Shown here one piece after another: positions 46,547-60,059 of a stretch of DNA of 64,000 bases. This DNA comes from Austropuccinia psidii (lineage: Eukaryota; Basidiomycota; Pucciniomycetes; Pucciniales; Sphaerophragmiaceae): NCBI GenBank assembly GCA_023105745.1, contig JALGQZ010000001.1, positions 52,747,162-52,811,161 on the forward strand, in the 5' to 3' direction. Position numbers and translations under genes: made by a program. The number at the start of each line of letters is the position of its first letter. The stretch's first letter is position 1. The notes below the pieces were generated by a model that was given only the letters and a program-made list of their open reading frames with translations, had not been told where the DNA came from and ran no database searches.

Positions 46547-46632
46547 AAAGGACATTTTAATAAAAAAAAAAGAATAATTTATAAAAAAAAGGAAAAAAAA
46601 AAAAAAAAATATTGAAAAAATTATTTTTGATT

Positions 46633-46664
<32 letters not shown>

Positions 46665-46890
46665 CAAAAAAAAAAAAATCACTAAATTTTTAAAAAAAAA
46701 AAAATTTTTTAGTCAAAATGATCAATTTTTTTTTTCTTTAAAGGGTTTTTTTTTTAAAAAAAAAAAATATTTAAGGGCCAATTATGTAATTTTTTTTTTA
46801 TTAAAATCTTGTTTCTTTTTATAAAAAAAAAAAAAAAAACAAAAAAACTTATTAATACAAAAAAAAATTATTATTATAATTTTTAAATTA

Positions 46891-46921
<31 letters not shown>

Positions 46922-46990
46922 TTTATAAAAAAATAAAAATTTTAATTTTTAGAATAATTTAAATATATTAAAAAATTAAAAAATTTTTTT
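43861..46990. other. A/T homopolymer block with a poly-C tract
   Basis: Dominated by alternating A and T runs, e.g. T at 46504-46539 (36 bases) and long runs near 44350 and 44435. A C-rich run (six C, a T, fourteen C) lies at 46307-46327 and is immediately followed by A. No gene can be read. Confidence 0.7.
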
Positions 46991-49900
46991 TTTTTTTTTT
47001 TTTTCCAATTTGAATATTTATTTATTTATTTATTTATTTTTTTCATTAAATTATAAATCTTAATAAATTCATTTTATTTATTTAAATGAATATAATTTAA
47101 AATTAAAATCTAAATCAAATCCCTAAAAAAAAAAAAAATCAACATCTACTCAATAATTTAATTATAATTCCTTTTATTTATTTATTTTTTTTAATGAAAA
47201 ATTTAAAATCATAAAAGAAAATTTATTAATTAATAAACTTATTATAATTTAATAAATTAAAGAATAATTCAAAAAAATTATTAATTTATTTATTTATATT
47301 ATATTTTCTTAATGCTTTTTACCAAATTTTCATCAGTTGAAAATTTATTTCTTATTTGATTCTTTTTGAATATAATTATATATATAGATTTATTTATATA
47401 TCTTAAGATTCAAATTTAATCCTAAATACTAAACTTAATCAATAAAATATCAGACATAAAATTGTAGTTTTTTTTTATATTAAAGATTTAACCCAATTAA
47501 ATTCTAATATTTTTGTTTTTTACTTTTTTTCAATTTTTTCTTTTTTAAAAAATATAAAAAAAATTATTTAGGTTGTTCTTTTTTCAAGAATTTTAAAAAA
47601 GATTTTTTACAATCTTTTTTTTTTTTTTTAATTATATCCAAAAATATTTTTAAAAGAAAAAAAAATATTTCTCAATTTTTAAGATAATAATTAAAATTTA
47701 TATAGAAAAAAAAACATATATATATATATATATTTATGTAAGAGTAATAGGTTTTTATAAAAATTTAAAACAAGAATAAAAAATATTGAAAAATTTAATC
47801 AATTTTAAACAAATTTATAATTTAACAACATCAATAATTCCAAAATTAACTACTTAACTTATATATATATATATACTCATTTCTTTATTTTTTTTATTTT
47901 CTTATTAAATTGATTAATTCTCATGATTTTTTTTATTTTGAAATAATTAAATATCTTACTAAATAAAAGATATATATATATATATATATTTCTTATCTAA
48001 AAACTTTTTAGAATTCTAATTTAGTATCAAAAAGATTTGACTCAAAAACATAACTAATTTAAAAATAAATTATTTGACTTATATATATATACTTTTTTAT
48101 TTAGTTATCTCATTTTCTAATTCAACTGATTGATTTTTATGGATATTTTTCATTGAAAATGATCAATTAAATGAAAAAATTATTATTATTATTTTTGAAG
48201 AGAGGAAATTTATGTACATTACTTATCTATAAAGATATTCAATCAATTTCATTTTATTTCATTCATTAAATAAATATATTTGAGAGAAAAAATAGAGATT
48301 AAAGGAATTGAATTCGCTTAAAATCATCAAAATTAGCTTGATTGTTCCAAAGACAAAAAAACCTGTTCAATTTTTTTTAATATAATTAGTTTAACTATTA
48401 AGCATTATTTAATATACAAAAAAAGGAGAGAAATTCAAAAGAAATAAAAATGAATTTTTTGAATATATTTACTTAAAGAAAAATTCATTTTTTGTTGATT
48501 TATTTTTACATTGAATCATTAGATATTCTCTTGTCTTTTTTTTTGAAAACAATATCTTTTGTTTCATTAAAGATAAATCAATCATATAACTTAATTTAAT
48601 CAAATTCAAGATTTCTGAATTTCTTAATAATGTCAATTTAAATAAATGACATCAATAACTGATTAAGACTTTATTATTGTATAATAATAAATTTAATATC
48701 AATTTTACCATTACTAATGAGATTATATCCTACTAATATCCATGATGATATTACTAGATTTATATCTGTTTTTTTTAGTAATTAAAAATATATCTTATAG
48801 GAAAACAATGACTTCTATATTATAAATAAACATCTAAATCATTATCAATTAACTTAGAGGATTAGTAAATTTAAATAGGTAATTAAGTTTTTTTTAAATT
48901 TAATACCAGTTATTTATCATTTAATGATAATTTTTTTATATTTTATTTTGTTTTATTTTCTAAATAATTGGAATAAAAGATCCCTTGAAAAAAATATAAA
49001 ATATTTTTTCTCTTTTGAAATGATAAAGATAGTAATTTTAGAAATTAATAAAAGTAATATATATATATATATATAATTAAATTCAAATTATGGAATATAA
49101 AAAAATATCATTTCCTTAATTAAGGGACTTATTTTATCAATACATGAAAAATATATATACTTGAGATTAACCCATTTTTGAGACCAATATTCATGGCTAA
49201 GTCCAAAATATTTAGTTATCTAACCAAAAATAGTATATGTTTGGACATAGATAGTGGTACAAAACCAAATTTTACTTCAAAATAAGAAATTATTTCATGA
49301 ATTACTAAAAAGGATTCCTTTTATTTAAAAAAGAAATTTTTTGAGATTTCAAAATTTTAATCTCATTTTGAGGCTTTTTTTAATGAAATTTACAATATGG
49401 TCAAAAAATAACAAAATTGAAAACTTATTTCTCAAAAAAAAAATTTCAAAAAAAATTGGTGATTATTTAAAAATCCTCAAAAAGGAGGAAAAGAAAAAAA
49501 ATAAAATGATTGGAAATTCTAACTTATAATTCTTAAAAAAAACCTATGTGAACTTACAAATTCACTTTTTTCTACTACTACTGAGTATAAAGATCTATAA
49601 GATACCTGTTGAATACTGAGATTGATTTCACCTAATCTATTTTACTTGAAATTTCAATTTAACATAATTCTTTACCATGAGGGAGGTAAAAATTGAAATT
49701 TAATAGAAGTCTTTTTTTATGTTATTAAAGGTGCCCTTCAAATATTTTTAGGATCTTTATATTAAACCTTGAAAAGATTAATTATTTCACTTGAGATGAT
49801 CCTACTGGTGTTAATAATTATTAATTGAGCTATATGATAAAAACAGAAATCCTCAAGAAACTGTTTCTGAATTATTTTTTTTTGAAGTGTTTAAATTTAA

Positions 49901-50380
49901 TTTGTGTTTTTTTTTAAAAATTTCTTTGAAGGAATAAATTTAGATTTTAATTTTTTGGGAAATTTACTTTTCATATAATCTTGTTTTTCACATTATAATT
50001 TTATTTTTAAATTTAAAAATAATATCAAGAGTGTTGAATAAGGGAGGTGATGTTGTACTTGTGTCAGGTTTACATGTGGAAAGGATTTTTATTTTGACTC
50101 GGGTTAAGTGTGTTTAATTTTTATATGTATAAATTCAATTATGTGAATTTAAATCCAATATACTCAAAAAAGGAAGTTAAAATTTTCTCCCAAATTAGTT
50201 TCTAATCTCACCTAATTCTGATTTCATTTTCTCATTCATCTCTTAAAATTAATTTTTTCCCTACTCTTTTTTCTTCACCAATCAAAATAAAATTAGATTT
50301 ACTGAATTATTTTTTTTTCATATCAGATTTTTTTCCATCTCAGCATCTCTTTTGATTGGGAAAATTATAATTATGTAAAA
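46991..50380. other. AT-rich sequence with (TA)n tracts, no gene
   Basis: (TA)n tracts near 47718, 47860, 47971, 48082 and 49057. The block 47852-47952 recurs loosely at 48074-48175 (CTTATATATATA, then TTTCTAATTCAACTGATTGA against CTTATTAAATTGATTAATTC), a degenerate tandem repeat of about 222 bases. Nothing else recognised. Confidence 0.5.
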
Positions 50381-50389
50381 GAGAATCTT

Positions 50390-51622
50390 GAGAATTAATA
50401 GTGACTTGGAACTCAGTGAATAAAAAATAAATCAATCAAGCTTTAAACAATTAAAGAAATAAGAATATAGATTTTTTGGATAAAGAGTAAGTAAAAAACC
50501 AATTGAAAAGTTAAAGAAAAGGGAAAAGATACAAAAAATTAAATCCTTAAATTACTGTTTTAACTTGTTCAGAATGAATAAGAAAACTATAAAGTATATA
50601 ACTCTAAATGCTGACTGAAAAAGTGGGGGAAAGGTGAAAATGACTGACTTGAAATTATAAGTGTTTAATATCAAAAGATGAGATACAAGAAGGTATAAAA
50701 ATAACTACAATAAATTAATGAAATTGGAGAAGAAACCCACAGGGTGAAGGTGAGGTAAGTATAGGTGAGAAATTGAGATGATGGTCTATTCAGGATGTAA
50801 ACCAAATGAATTTATTGGTAGCCTTTTGAAATAGTATTCCCAGCCAAATTGGTGAATAAAATTGCCCTTGAAACAATACAGACTGCCTTGACTGAAACTT
50901 AGTTGATTGAGTTGTGTGTTCTTAAATAAATGAGGGTTAGTTAATGACTTTTGAATGTAATTACCCATTGAAATCACCTTGAAAAAGAATTTACACTATC
51001 TCCCTTGAGCTCACTTTACTGGGTAATCTTAAAAATTTCTTGAGTTCTTTTCCTTGAAGGAAATGGCCTTAAGAGTAATATCAAGGGATTTTTTAATTCA
51101 AATTTTGAGGAGGAAGCTTTATTAAACTGTTTTTTTTTCAGTTTCAATCCCATAAATGGAACCAATTGAAATTATCATGAATTTTGAGGGCTTTGGGGAT
51201 CTTGACCCATTTTTAACTTGATTTTGAGTCAAATGAAGGTAAACTTGGGGCCTTTATGTTCTTGTGGGACAATATTGGGGCTGAAAACCATGAGGGAGGC
51301 TTGGGAAATTTGGGTTAATGTTGGGGTCTTTAGGGCTGGAAGGAAAAACTTGTGGCTGCTGAAAAACGCTTGGGGCTTTGGGGCTTATCCTTTTCCGGAG
51401 GGGCAGGAAAACTCCTTTTTCCCAAGTAAAAAAATTGTGGAAGTGTGCTTTAGAACCCATTGGTGCATAAAAATTTGGGCCAATTAGACTACCCAGAAAA
51501 GGGAAAGGACAGTTGGCCTCTGGTAGCCTGGTGAGGAAGGAAGGCCGTGAGTGGCCATTGGTGAAAAAATGAGGATCTGGTCATTGATATCCAGAAGATC
51601 TGTAGATGTGTTTTGTGACAAA
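50390..51622 (-). mobile_element. Ghost LTR of a B-like element
   Basis: Strongly diverged but collinear with B's LTR (24085-25569). Matched words include GGAACTCAGTGA, ACTGTTTTAACTTGTTCAGAATGAA, AAATGACTGACTTGA, and CCCACAGGGTGAAGG against CCCCCAGGGTCAAAGG. The right end TTTTGTGACA matches GGTTGTGACA. The 3' half is weakly supported. Confidence 0.55.
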
Positions 51623-54600
51623 TATATATATATATATGTATCAAATTAAGAGGTTATTTTCTTTCACCCTATGATCAAGCTCATTGTTAGAATATTGGAT
51701 CAAATTGCAATCAGGATTATTTTGAGATCTCTGGAGGTTCAAAAAACAATAGTTTATCATAGAAGTTTCTAGCTTCAAGGGTGAGACCATTGAGATAAAC
51801 TACCTATACCTAGCAAGCCACAGAGATCTGTCATCTGTTACCTTCTAGAATTTGCCTTTGTTTCTAAGAAAAACTACTTTTAGAACCATATTTAAATGAA
51901 TAGTTAAATAAAAATTGCTTTTTCAGTCAGAACCATTTCCAAGATACTTTATGAAGCTGAAAAACGGCCTTGTATTTCCATTGAAAAAACCAAGCTAAGT
52001 CCTTCGCATACAAAATTCTGATTTTAATTTTATAATTTTGACCAAAATTAGACTCATTATAATTGGTATTTAGTATCAAGGACTAATAATATCACCTTTT
52101 AGATAGGTTAGTGGGTGTCTTTAAAGTGAGTATGGTGAATTACTCATTCAAAATATTACCTTGAGTAAATGGGGGTGAACTATTTATAAACAAAAATCTT
52201 GGGTGCTATTTTTTGCCTGCTTCAATTTAAAGCTATTATAATTCCATATGGTAAGAAATGAGAAATTGATTTCAGAAAAAATGTCTACAAGGAAGGGTCA
52301 TTAACCTTCATGGTGGAGCTTGTTGAAATGGGAGTATCTTCAGATAACAAAAATTTAAATATGATGAAGGTTGGAGCTTCTATTAATACCAAGATTTACA
52401 GTAAGAGATGCCGTTATTCTGAAAGCATCCACAAAGCTTCTTGACCTCTAAATGGAATTGACCTCAAAGCAATAAAGAGACTTTGTGTAAGGAAGAAAGA
52501 CGGAATTACCAAAAAGTTTAATAAAGAATAAAAGATGAAACAAAAGTTCAAATAAGAAATCGTGGGGAGAAAATACACTTTAAGAAGTCAGAGTATTTGA
52601 TTGTGTAAATTTCAGAAATTATGCAAAGGGTTATTGACAAAAATAATAATTCTACACAATGGTGGGATATTGATATTTTTTTTACTAATCATTTTTTTTA
52701 TTTCTAAAAAATATAAATTTATTGTTCCAAAAAAAAGCTATTATCTAGTTTTTTTACTCAAAGAAAATAGCAACATATGATAAAAAGAGATTTAAGAGAA
52801 AAAAATGTGAGAGAAGAGTGTTTTGAAGTTTCTTGGAGGAAAACCTAATATATATTTGAGGAAGCTATCTAATATTAATTTTGCTAAAGTCTGGGATGTT
52901 CTTGTAAAATATTTGTGTAATTGTATATAATTAGCTATGAATGGTTTTTTTGAGTTTTTGGGTTCTTCTATAAAGAAATTTATTGAGTCTATGTAAATAT
53001 TTGTCTATTCATAATTTTTGAATCTTTCTTTCTGTGTATTAAGTCTTAAATGAATAAATATAGCTTCAATTCTATAGGATTATTTTGGCTGTGTGATTTC
53101 CTTAGATATGCTTTTTCCTTAAGGGTGTAATCTGGATGCATTATTGTACTTAATTAATATAATTTCTTTTAGGGGAGATATAGAGTATATTTTATTCCTG
53201 TGTAATGATTTACAATTGAAACTATATTTTGTGGGTCTGGAGTTCAGCTAGTAATGACTAATGAGGTTTTGGATTTTTTTAAGCTTTGAATTGTAAATTT
53301 TTTATTTTTATGATATATTTAATTTCTTTTTAAGAGTTCTTGTGTAGATTCATATTTGAAGTACCATTATTATTATTATTTCTGATTCTTGTTGTATTTA
53401 ATGGTGATAAAAGCTTTATGAGAGAGTAATTTTTTCTTCTTTTTATTAAATTTACCCTTGAGGTTTTCCCTAGTATTTTTTTGAATGAAAAAGAAATTAA
53501 TGAGATTGTTAAAAGAATAGAAAAGTAAGGAATACTACAATATCAAAATATCCTTGTCAATTATTCAGGATAAAACTTTTGTATTTAAAAAAATTGTGTA
53601 AAAAGAAGATTGATTCAAGGGGGAGGTGGGTTGGGAAAAGAAATATTAATTACAGGTGGAAAGCTTCAAAGGAAAGATGATTGAAAAAATAAATAAAATG
53701 AATAATTATTTGATGAAGAGCTAAAAGAAAACGTACTTGGCACCAGAAATGGTATGAAAAAAGAATACGGAAATACTAAAATTAATTAATAAGAATTTTC
53801 AACATTTTAGAGGGAAGAAGGACTTAAATAAATATACTCTTCCTGCGACCAGATATGAGAAATGAGGAATTCTAGGAAACTTTAATTAAATTAAAAGTAA
53901 ACATTATCTTGATAAAGAAATGATAAACATATAAAAACATTTCATCATTGGGGAAATATTATTCAACCCAAAGATAAACCACTATATATGAAATCCTGAT
54001 GAATGAGAACTCAATATTTATGTTATTACTTTTTTTGTAATAAAATGATTATGTAATCATGGTTCATTGAAGGAATTTTTTTCTTTATGAAAATGGGTTA
54101 TTTATTGAATATACCCTTTTTGTACAGACTCTATATGTTTTAAAACATGCATTATAATTTTGAAATCATACCATTCCTTTTTTATAAAAATAATGATTAG
54201 CTCTTAATAAAACTCTTCCAGTGATTATTTACTGGAAAACTTCTAATAATGTATTCTTAAATATTGATTTGTTTGATAGTAAACGGATTTTCAAAAATTA
54301 GGGTCCAAGAGTTCACAGAAAAGAAGCATCATTTGAAAAGAGACCAAAAGCCAATAAACAAGATAAACAAATTATTTTGGGTGAGAAGAGGTTCAAAATT
54401 TGTTAAAATTTCCATGAAGACTAATAATTGATAGACAAACTGCATAGCTTGCTTCAGCTTTGAAAATGATAAATTATAGCTATATGAAGTGCATATCAAC
54501 TCCAATTCAAGTATCTTGGCTTTTCCAAATTCCAAACACAGCAATTTTATGAAGATAAACTATGAATTACTTTAGAGCTATTAGAAATTCAAAAAAGTCT

Positions 54601-56319
54601 CCATTCTTTTAGTAGAAAACTGAAGCCTGAAAGGGCCTCTAATAATGAACATAAAGAGTACCCAAAATGATGAAGTTTTAGTAGGTACTGAGCAATGGTG
54701 AGTTTTTCTCAAGGTTTCATGGGGTGTTTAAAGGATTTTATTTTGATATATTAATGGATTGATGAATTTTGTATACCATTTTTCAGAATACAGAGCTTGA
54801 ATTTGTGGAGTAATATTATTTAGAGAAAGGGATTAAAATTGAAATTAATGGACTAGAGAGGTACTTAATTGTAGGAAATGAACCTTTAAGTTCTTGGTGA
54901 ATATATTTTTGAAATGAAATCTTTCAGGTTTAGAACAGTGTTTATTTGAAAGGAATTTATCAAATAGGTTACAGCCTCAAAAAACAAGATTTATCTGATA
55001 ACTTCTTTGAAATCATAGAGGGAGACACATTCATTTAGCAATTTAGAGTGGAAGAGATTACTAACCTCAACAGCTGATTTACCCATTGTGGTAGTCAAAT
55101 TGTCAAAGCAGTACATTCAGGTTTAATTTACCTCTAATTATGCATTATGAAGCTTAAAAAGGCTTAAAGATATGATATGATATATTATACATATTGTTGA
55201 ATTAATTATTTCTTCTAAGCTACTTACATTCAGTAAAAAGGTCAAGTAACCATGAGGTTTTTGGAAAATAAATTGGTCATGAGACTTTTTAATCTATTGT
55301 TATAAACTCTATAATATTATGATTCACAGAATATTAGATTGGAATCAAAGTTCTATTCCATCATTGCTGTGATTAAAATTTATTTCTCTTCTCTAGAGAA
55401 TTTGAGCTATTTTTTGAAGCTTATCATGGACAATATCACCTTTTTTTAGCCAAAGAGAAACAAAAATTGAAGCATATATCACAAAAAAGATCAATGGGTC
55501 ATGAATTTTTTTCCTGGAATCTAGATAATAATAATATTGAATTTGGGACTTTAGATGATAATAAAGATTGATCAAATGACAACACCTTCAAAAAAGATTT
55601 CAATCTGGAAAGAAATCAGTATAAAAAAACACAAAACCAGAGTTCTGGACTCTACTAGTGTTTCAATACAATTAATCATATATTGGGATTCTAAGTAATT
55701 CTTATAAGAACAAATTAAGAGGATATAAAAGGTTTCTGACATATTTTACCTTTTAATAAGGTAATTAAAAGAATATTCACTTCAAAAAAATCCAAGAAAT
55801 TGAGGTATAACATACCATTACAAACAGACCAAAAGACCACAGTTTCATTTTGAAATAATGGTAATGGGAATTATATAATGAATAATAATAATTGAAGTTC
55901 AGAGTTAAAATGTGAGACTTGAAGATAAATTCATATACCCAAATTAACACAAAGAAAAGAGTAGAATTTTCAAAAAATTGTTATTTATTAAAAAAGAATT
56001 TTGGATTGATAAATTATAGGAAGATAATTGATTTTAAAACAATAAATCAAAATGAGAGAAAAAGGAATATCAGTACATTTTTTTAGAAAAACTGAGAGAT
56101 AATAAAAGCTTTTCAAAAATCTTAAGATCTTTATTTTTTCAAGAAATTTTTAGAGATATCAATAAAGTTATTTCCCTGTAGAAGGAGATATTTTGAAGGA
56201 ATATTATTTTAAATCTCAGTAATCAAAACCTCATTTGGATGACTTCAAAAAGCTAAAGGAAAAAGGATAAGATGGATATATTCCCTCTAAATGAAGAGAT
56301 ATACAGAAAAAGGAAGTTA
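51623..56319. other. Decayed sequence, nothing recognised
   Basis: AT-rich, no credible ORF on either strand. It may hold the rest of a decayed element, but I could not align it to A, B or C. Confidence 0.4.
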
Positions 56320-56700
56320 AATGGAAAAGAAACGACTAAAATATCTCCTTTATCATTTTTTCAACCTTTCAGAAGAAATAAAGGATTAGTAAGGATATGG
56401 ACATCAAGTATCTACTTGAAATTCAAAGGAAGAAGTGAAAATTAATCAATTATAATGACCAAAATTTATCCTCAAATTAAATAAAATAAAAGATAAAAGG
56501 AATATTTGTGATTCATTAACTTGGGAAAAGCCCTCAGGGTATGAAGAGAGGCTTATGTATATGAAAAAGCTAAATATTGATTTACCCTGTACTAGTGAGA
56601 ATCCCGTTTGAATTTCTGGGAATATACTTTACTATATTGGGAAACAGCCTAAGTGATTGGATCACCCAAGGTTTTTGAGGGAGTAAAGCTACTAACTGAG
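56320..56700 (-). mobile_element. Second ghost fragment of a B-like LTR
   Basis: Collinear with 24230-24600: TTTCAACCTTTCAGAAGAAATAAAGG, TTAGTAAGGATATGGACATCAAGTATC, GGGAAAAGCCCTCAGGGT and ATATTGGGAAACAGCC each match the corresponding B segment with changes. Its far end is not clear. Confidence 0.6.
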
Positions 56701-57581
56701 CTATTAAGCTAGAAATTTTCTAACAAAGGACAGATATCATTAATTTAACGCTGTACTTACTGATATGAATTGTAGTTCCTGGATTGAGCTTTGGGAGCTT
56801 GAAATCTGGCATGAAACACCTTGTTGAAGAATATTCTACTTGGAATATATCCCTTGTCCTCTTGAGTAAATTTGAGGGAGCTTTCCACAAAAATCATACT
56901 CATTAAATTCTCTCCTGAGGGCCTTAGAGGAAAAATCAAGGTAACACAATACTAAAATTTTTGAGGGAAGAACTCAATAAATTGGAGAATCTGATTAATT
57001 TTTTATATATAGCCAATTTTGGGTATCAGAAAGCAAGAGTTTTCTTGGTGATTCTTAACTCCACTGTGAGGTCCAGGGGTTACTTGTAATTTGAGTTGAT
57101 CTGGAAATTTTGTTCAAAAGTGTGTAAAAATTTCTAAAAATGAATTTTTTAAACCTGTAAAAAGAAAAGTAAACATAAAATTTTACTAATAAAAACATTG
57201 GGAATGGGCTAAATAGTGCACCTTTTCATAAGGATGAGCTATAGGCCTTTGGGGGGATTACCAGCTAAACAAGATGTCAAAAATTCCTGAAAGAAAGGCC
57301 ATATTTTTCTTATTAAGCTGAACCCTGGCAAGGTTAAATGGCCATCATTTATATAGATTATATAATTTATTTAAATTTTCATGGAGGCCATTAATCAAGG
57401 GTATTGGGGGAAAGTTACAAAAGAAAATTCTGATTAAAATAGACATAAAGGACAGGAAGAGGAATTTGAGCGTGTTTTAAAGCAGTTAAAACAGTTCCCA
57501 CAACCCTGAGTGTTGAAGTTATGGGAAAAGAAGAAATTTAAAGCCTGTTAAAGGCTGATTGTGGTTTTTTTGGGGGGTATT

Positions 57582-57832
57582 TTGAGATATGTGAAAGTTT
57601 TGGTAATAAAATGATGACTTATAGCTGTGTGGGATATAATGCAGTATTATATTGATATTATCCTTCCATTATATAATTCCTTCTGAGGATTATTAAATTG
57701 AATATGTCTTCAGAGATGTGTGAGTTTTGGTAAGAAAATGTTAACTAATAATTGGTTGGCATATTATGGAATCTTATTTTGATATTACTTTTTCATTGGC
57801 TCTTTTATTCTGAGGATTATGAAATTTGAGAT
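57582..57832. repeat. Degenerate tandem repeat, about 125 bp
   Basis: GAGATATGTGAAAGTTTTGG at 57582 and GAGATGTGTGAGTTTTGG at 57711 start two units that both end near TTCTGAGGATTAT. It may be part of a decayed LTR. Confidence 0.6.
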
Positions 57833-60059
57833 GTGATTATAAAAAAGTATGTGGGCAATAAGTGATTGAGTGAGGAAAGCCTCAAGAAATATATAGAGAA
57901 ATTAGGGGAAAGAGAGAAGGGAAAATGAGAAGAATATTTTTTTTTAAAAAAATGGGTTCAACATCTTGAAGCTAGAATACTGATTGATATTGATCCTTTA
58001 AGGAAAGAAAAGAAGGTTGATTCTCACAGCGGTCCCATGGGGATTTTTTTGAAAGACATAGAAGCCCTCAGAACTTTATACTGTGGAATTTAATGAGGTG
58101 GTACCTTGAGGGGAAATACCAGTGACTAGTTTTCAATTTATAGTGAATACCAAAAACAAAGTCTACAAGGAATATTTTCTTCTCCTACTAATATACTGAA
58201 CAAATCTTCCTGGAGCTCAAAAATTAAAAAAATTGAGTATGTGAGTTTTCAACTAGAGAATACTGACTTCCAAAGTCTCTTTTAGACCTAAAAATGACTA
58301 ATAGCTTCAGCAAAATTTTGATAATCTATGGTTTTGAAAGTAATAAAATATATTTTAGGGTGAGTATGGATTGTTCTGTATGGGTTTATAGTGTAATATT
58401 AGTGTATCTTAAAACACAAATGATACTATAGAAGGAGGCCGAATTTAATTTTATTCTGGTAACATCCTTTATTAAGGCTTTAGTCTTTATTTAAGGAATA
58501 TATAAGACCAATATTAGGGTAAAATAAAATGAAATGTGAGCTAAGGATAATATTTGAGATAATCTCTAATATAAAATTATCAAGATCATAATATTTGTTG
58601 AAAAAAATTCTTTTAAAGACCATATATATTTTTCAATAACAACTTACCACTGAGATTGGCTACTGGGTGATAATTAATCACTATAATTGCACTGAGCTTG
58701 GATACTTGGTAAGCAAAATAGATGAAAATGATAGATTACCTCCCATGAAAGGGATGTACTTATATTTGATTCCATTACAGGGGTTCTCTATCTATACCTT
58801 CTTAAAGACCAAGGATCCTCTATGAGATCTCTCCTTATTCACTGATATTGACCTGGGATGAGAGGAAGACAATTCTTGAGTAAATTTTTCTAGTGAGTAT
58901 TTTTTATTAACTGCTTCATAAAATGGTTTATGCATAGCCTTGAGGTATATCTTCTGGTCTTAGATCCCCTAATTGGTGTCATATGATCATTTATATCCCC
59001 TTTACCAACATTATTGTACAGCATTGAGAGATTTCTGATAGTGTTGTAATTCCAAAAAAGAGTGTCATATGATCATTGATCTATCTTTTTCCCACAGTAT
59101 TGCACAGATTTTGAGAGAGGTTTTCTCGTTGAATATTTCCACAAAGGCTGTGATATTATTATTTATTTTTCCTTTAAATGGATTAGTTTTCAGCCTTTGT
59201 TCATTTTTTTCTATTTAGCTCTTATTTAATGGTTTCATATTACTGGTCTATTTTACCAGATTCCTGTTCAGTATGGTTACATGGTGATATTTATTGTGCA
59301 GCCATTAGTCAATTTTTATGCTCATTATTATGTTTAATTTTGTTGAGAAAGAATTCTCATTTGATTTCTGTGTACCTAAAAAGCTCATGCGGCTGTTCTT
59401 TATTTATATTGAATCTTTTATCCATTGAGATATGAAAACTACTGAATTATATGCTATCTATTTCTTTGTAATATAAGGTGAGCATGCAGGCGTGAATGTA
59501 TCTGTGAATTAATTTGAGCTTTATATATTTTTTCTGAAAGAGCTCCATGCTCATGAAATTCTCTTAACCAATGGACATGTGTTTTTCAGTAATATTAATG
59601 GGGATTGTTCTACTTAATTTTTTATGGATTAATTAGGTTTAGGGTATTTTTATTTATATCTTGGGATATTATTTAAGTCTTGTTGTAAGTGTATTCTCTC
59701 TTCTTTTGAATTGAATATTTAATATTCATATAATCAATAGAAAACTCTTATAAGTAAATACTCTTTTTACCATGTGGGGGCATATAGCCTTTGGAATTCC
59801 TGTGGGATTATGCCTAAAACATATATAGGATACCACAAGACCGGGAGGGGAGATTAATTTAATATCTTTTAATCCCTACTAAAAGCTATATGAGAATAAA
59901 AGCGAAAATAAAATAAAATCAAATTTCTTTAAAGATTTTGTTGATGGGAAATCATTGGAAAGGGAATAGCTGAAAGAATGTTTATTTGTTGAATATGGAA
60001 AAGGGTAATTCTTCAAATGTTAATTTAAAGTTGTTAAAAAATTGACCAAGATTTTTCTT
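57833..60059. other. Decayed sequence, no gene recognised
   Basis: It includes a loose repeat of GTGTCATATGATCATT at about 58977 and 59063. ORFs here lack domains. By position it may contain the rest of the ghost element's 3' end. Confidence 0.4.

Noticed and set aside
43861..46990. Centromere or telomere
   Set aside because: No telomeric repeat, and AT-richness alone does not define a fungal centromere.
51218..51487. 89-codon ORF in a GC-richer spot, with an antisense partner at 51254-51460
   Set aside because: It lies within the ghost LTR; no domain, and its Gly/Trp-rich composition comes from GGGG words.
59229..59435. 68-codon ORF with hydrophobic stretches
   Set aside because: Hydrophobicity follows from T-rich DNA; no supporting context.
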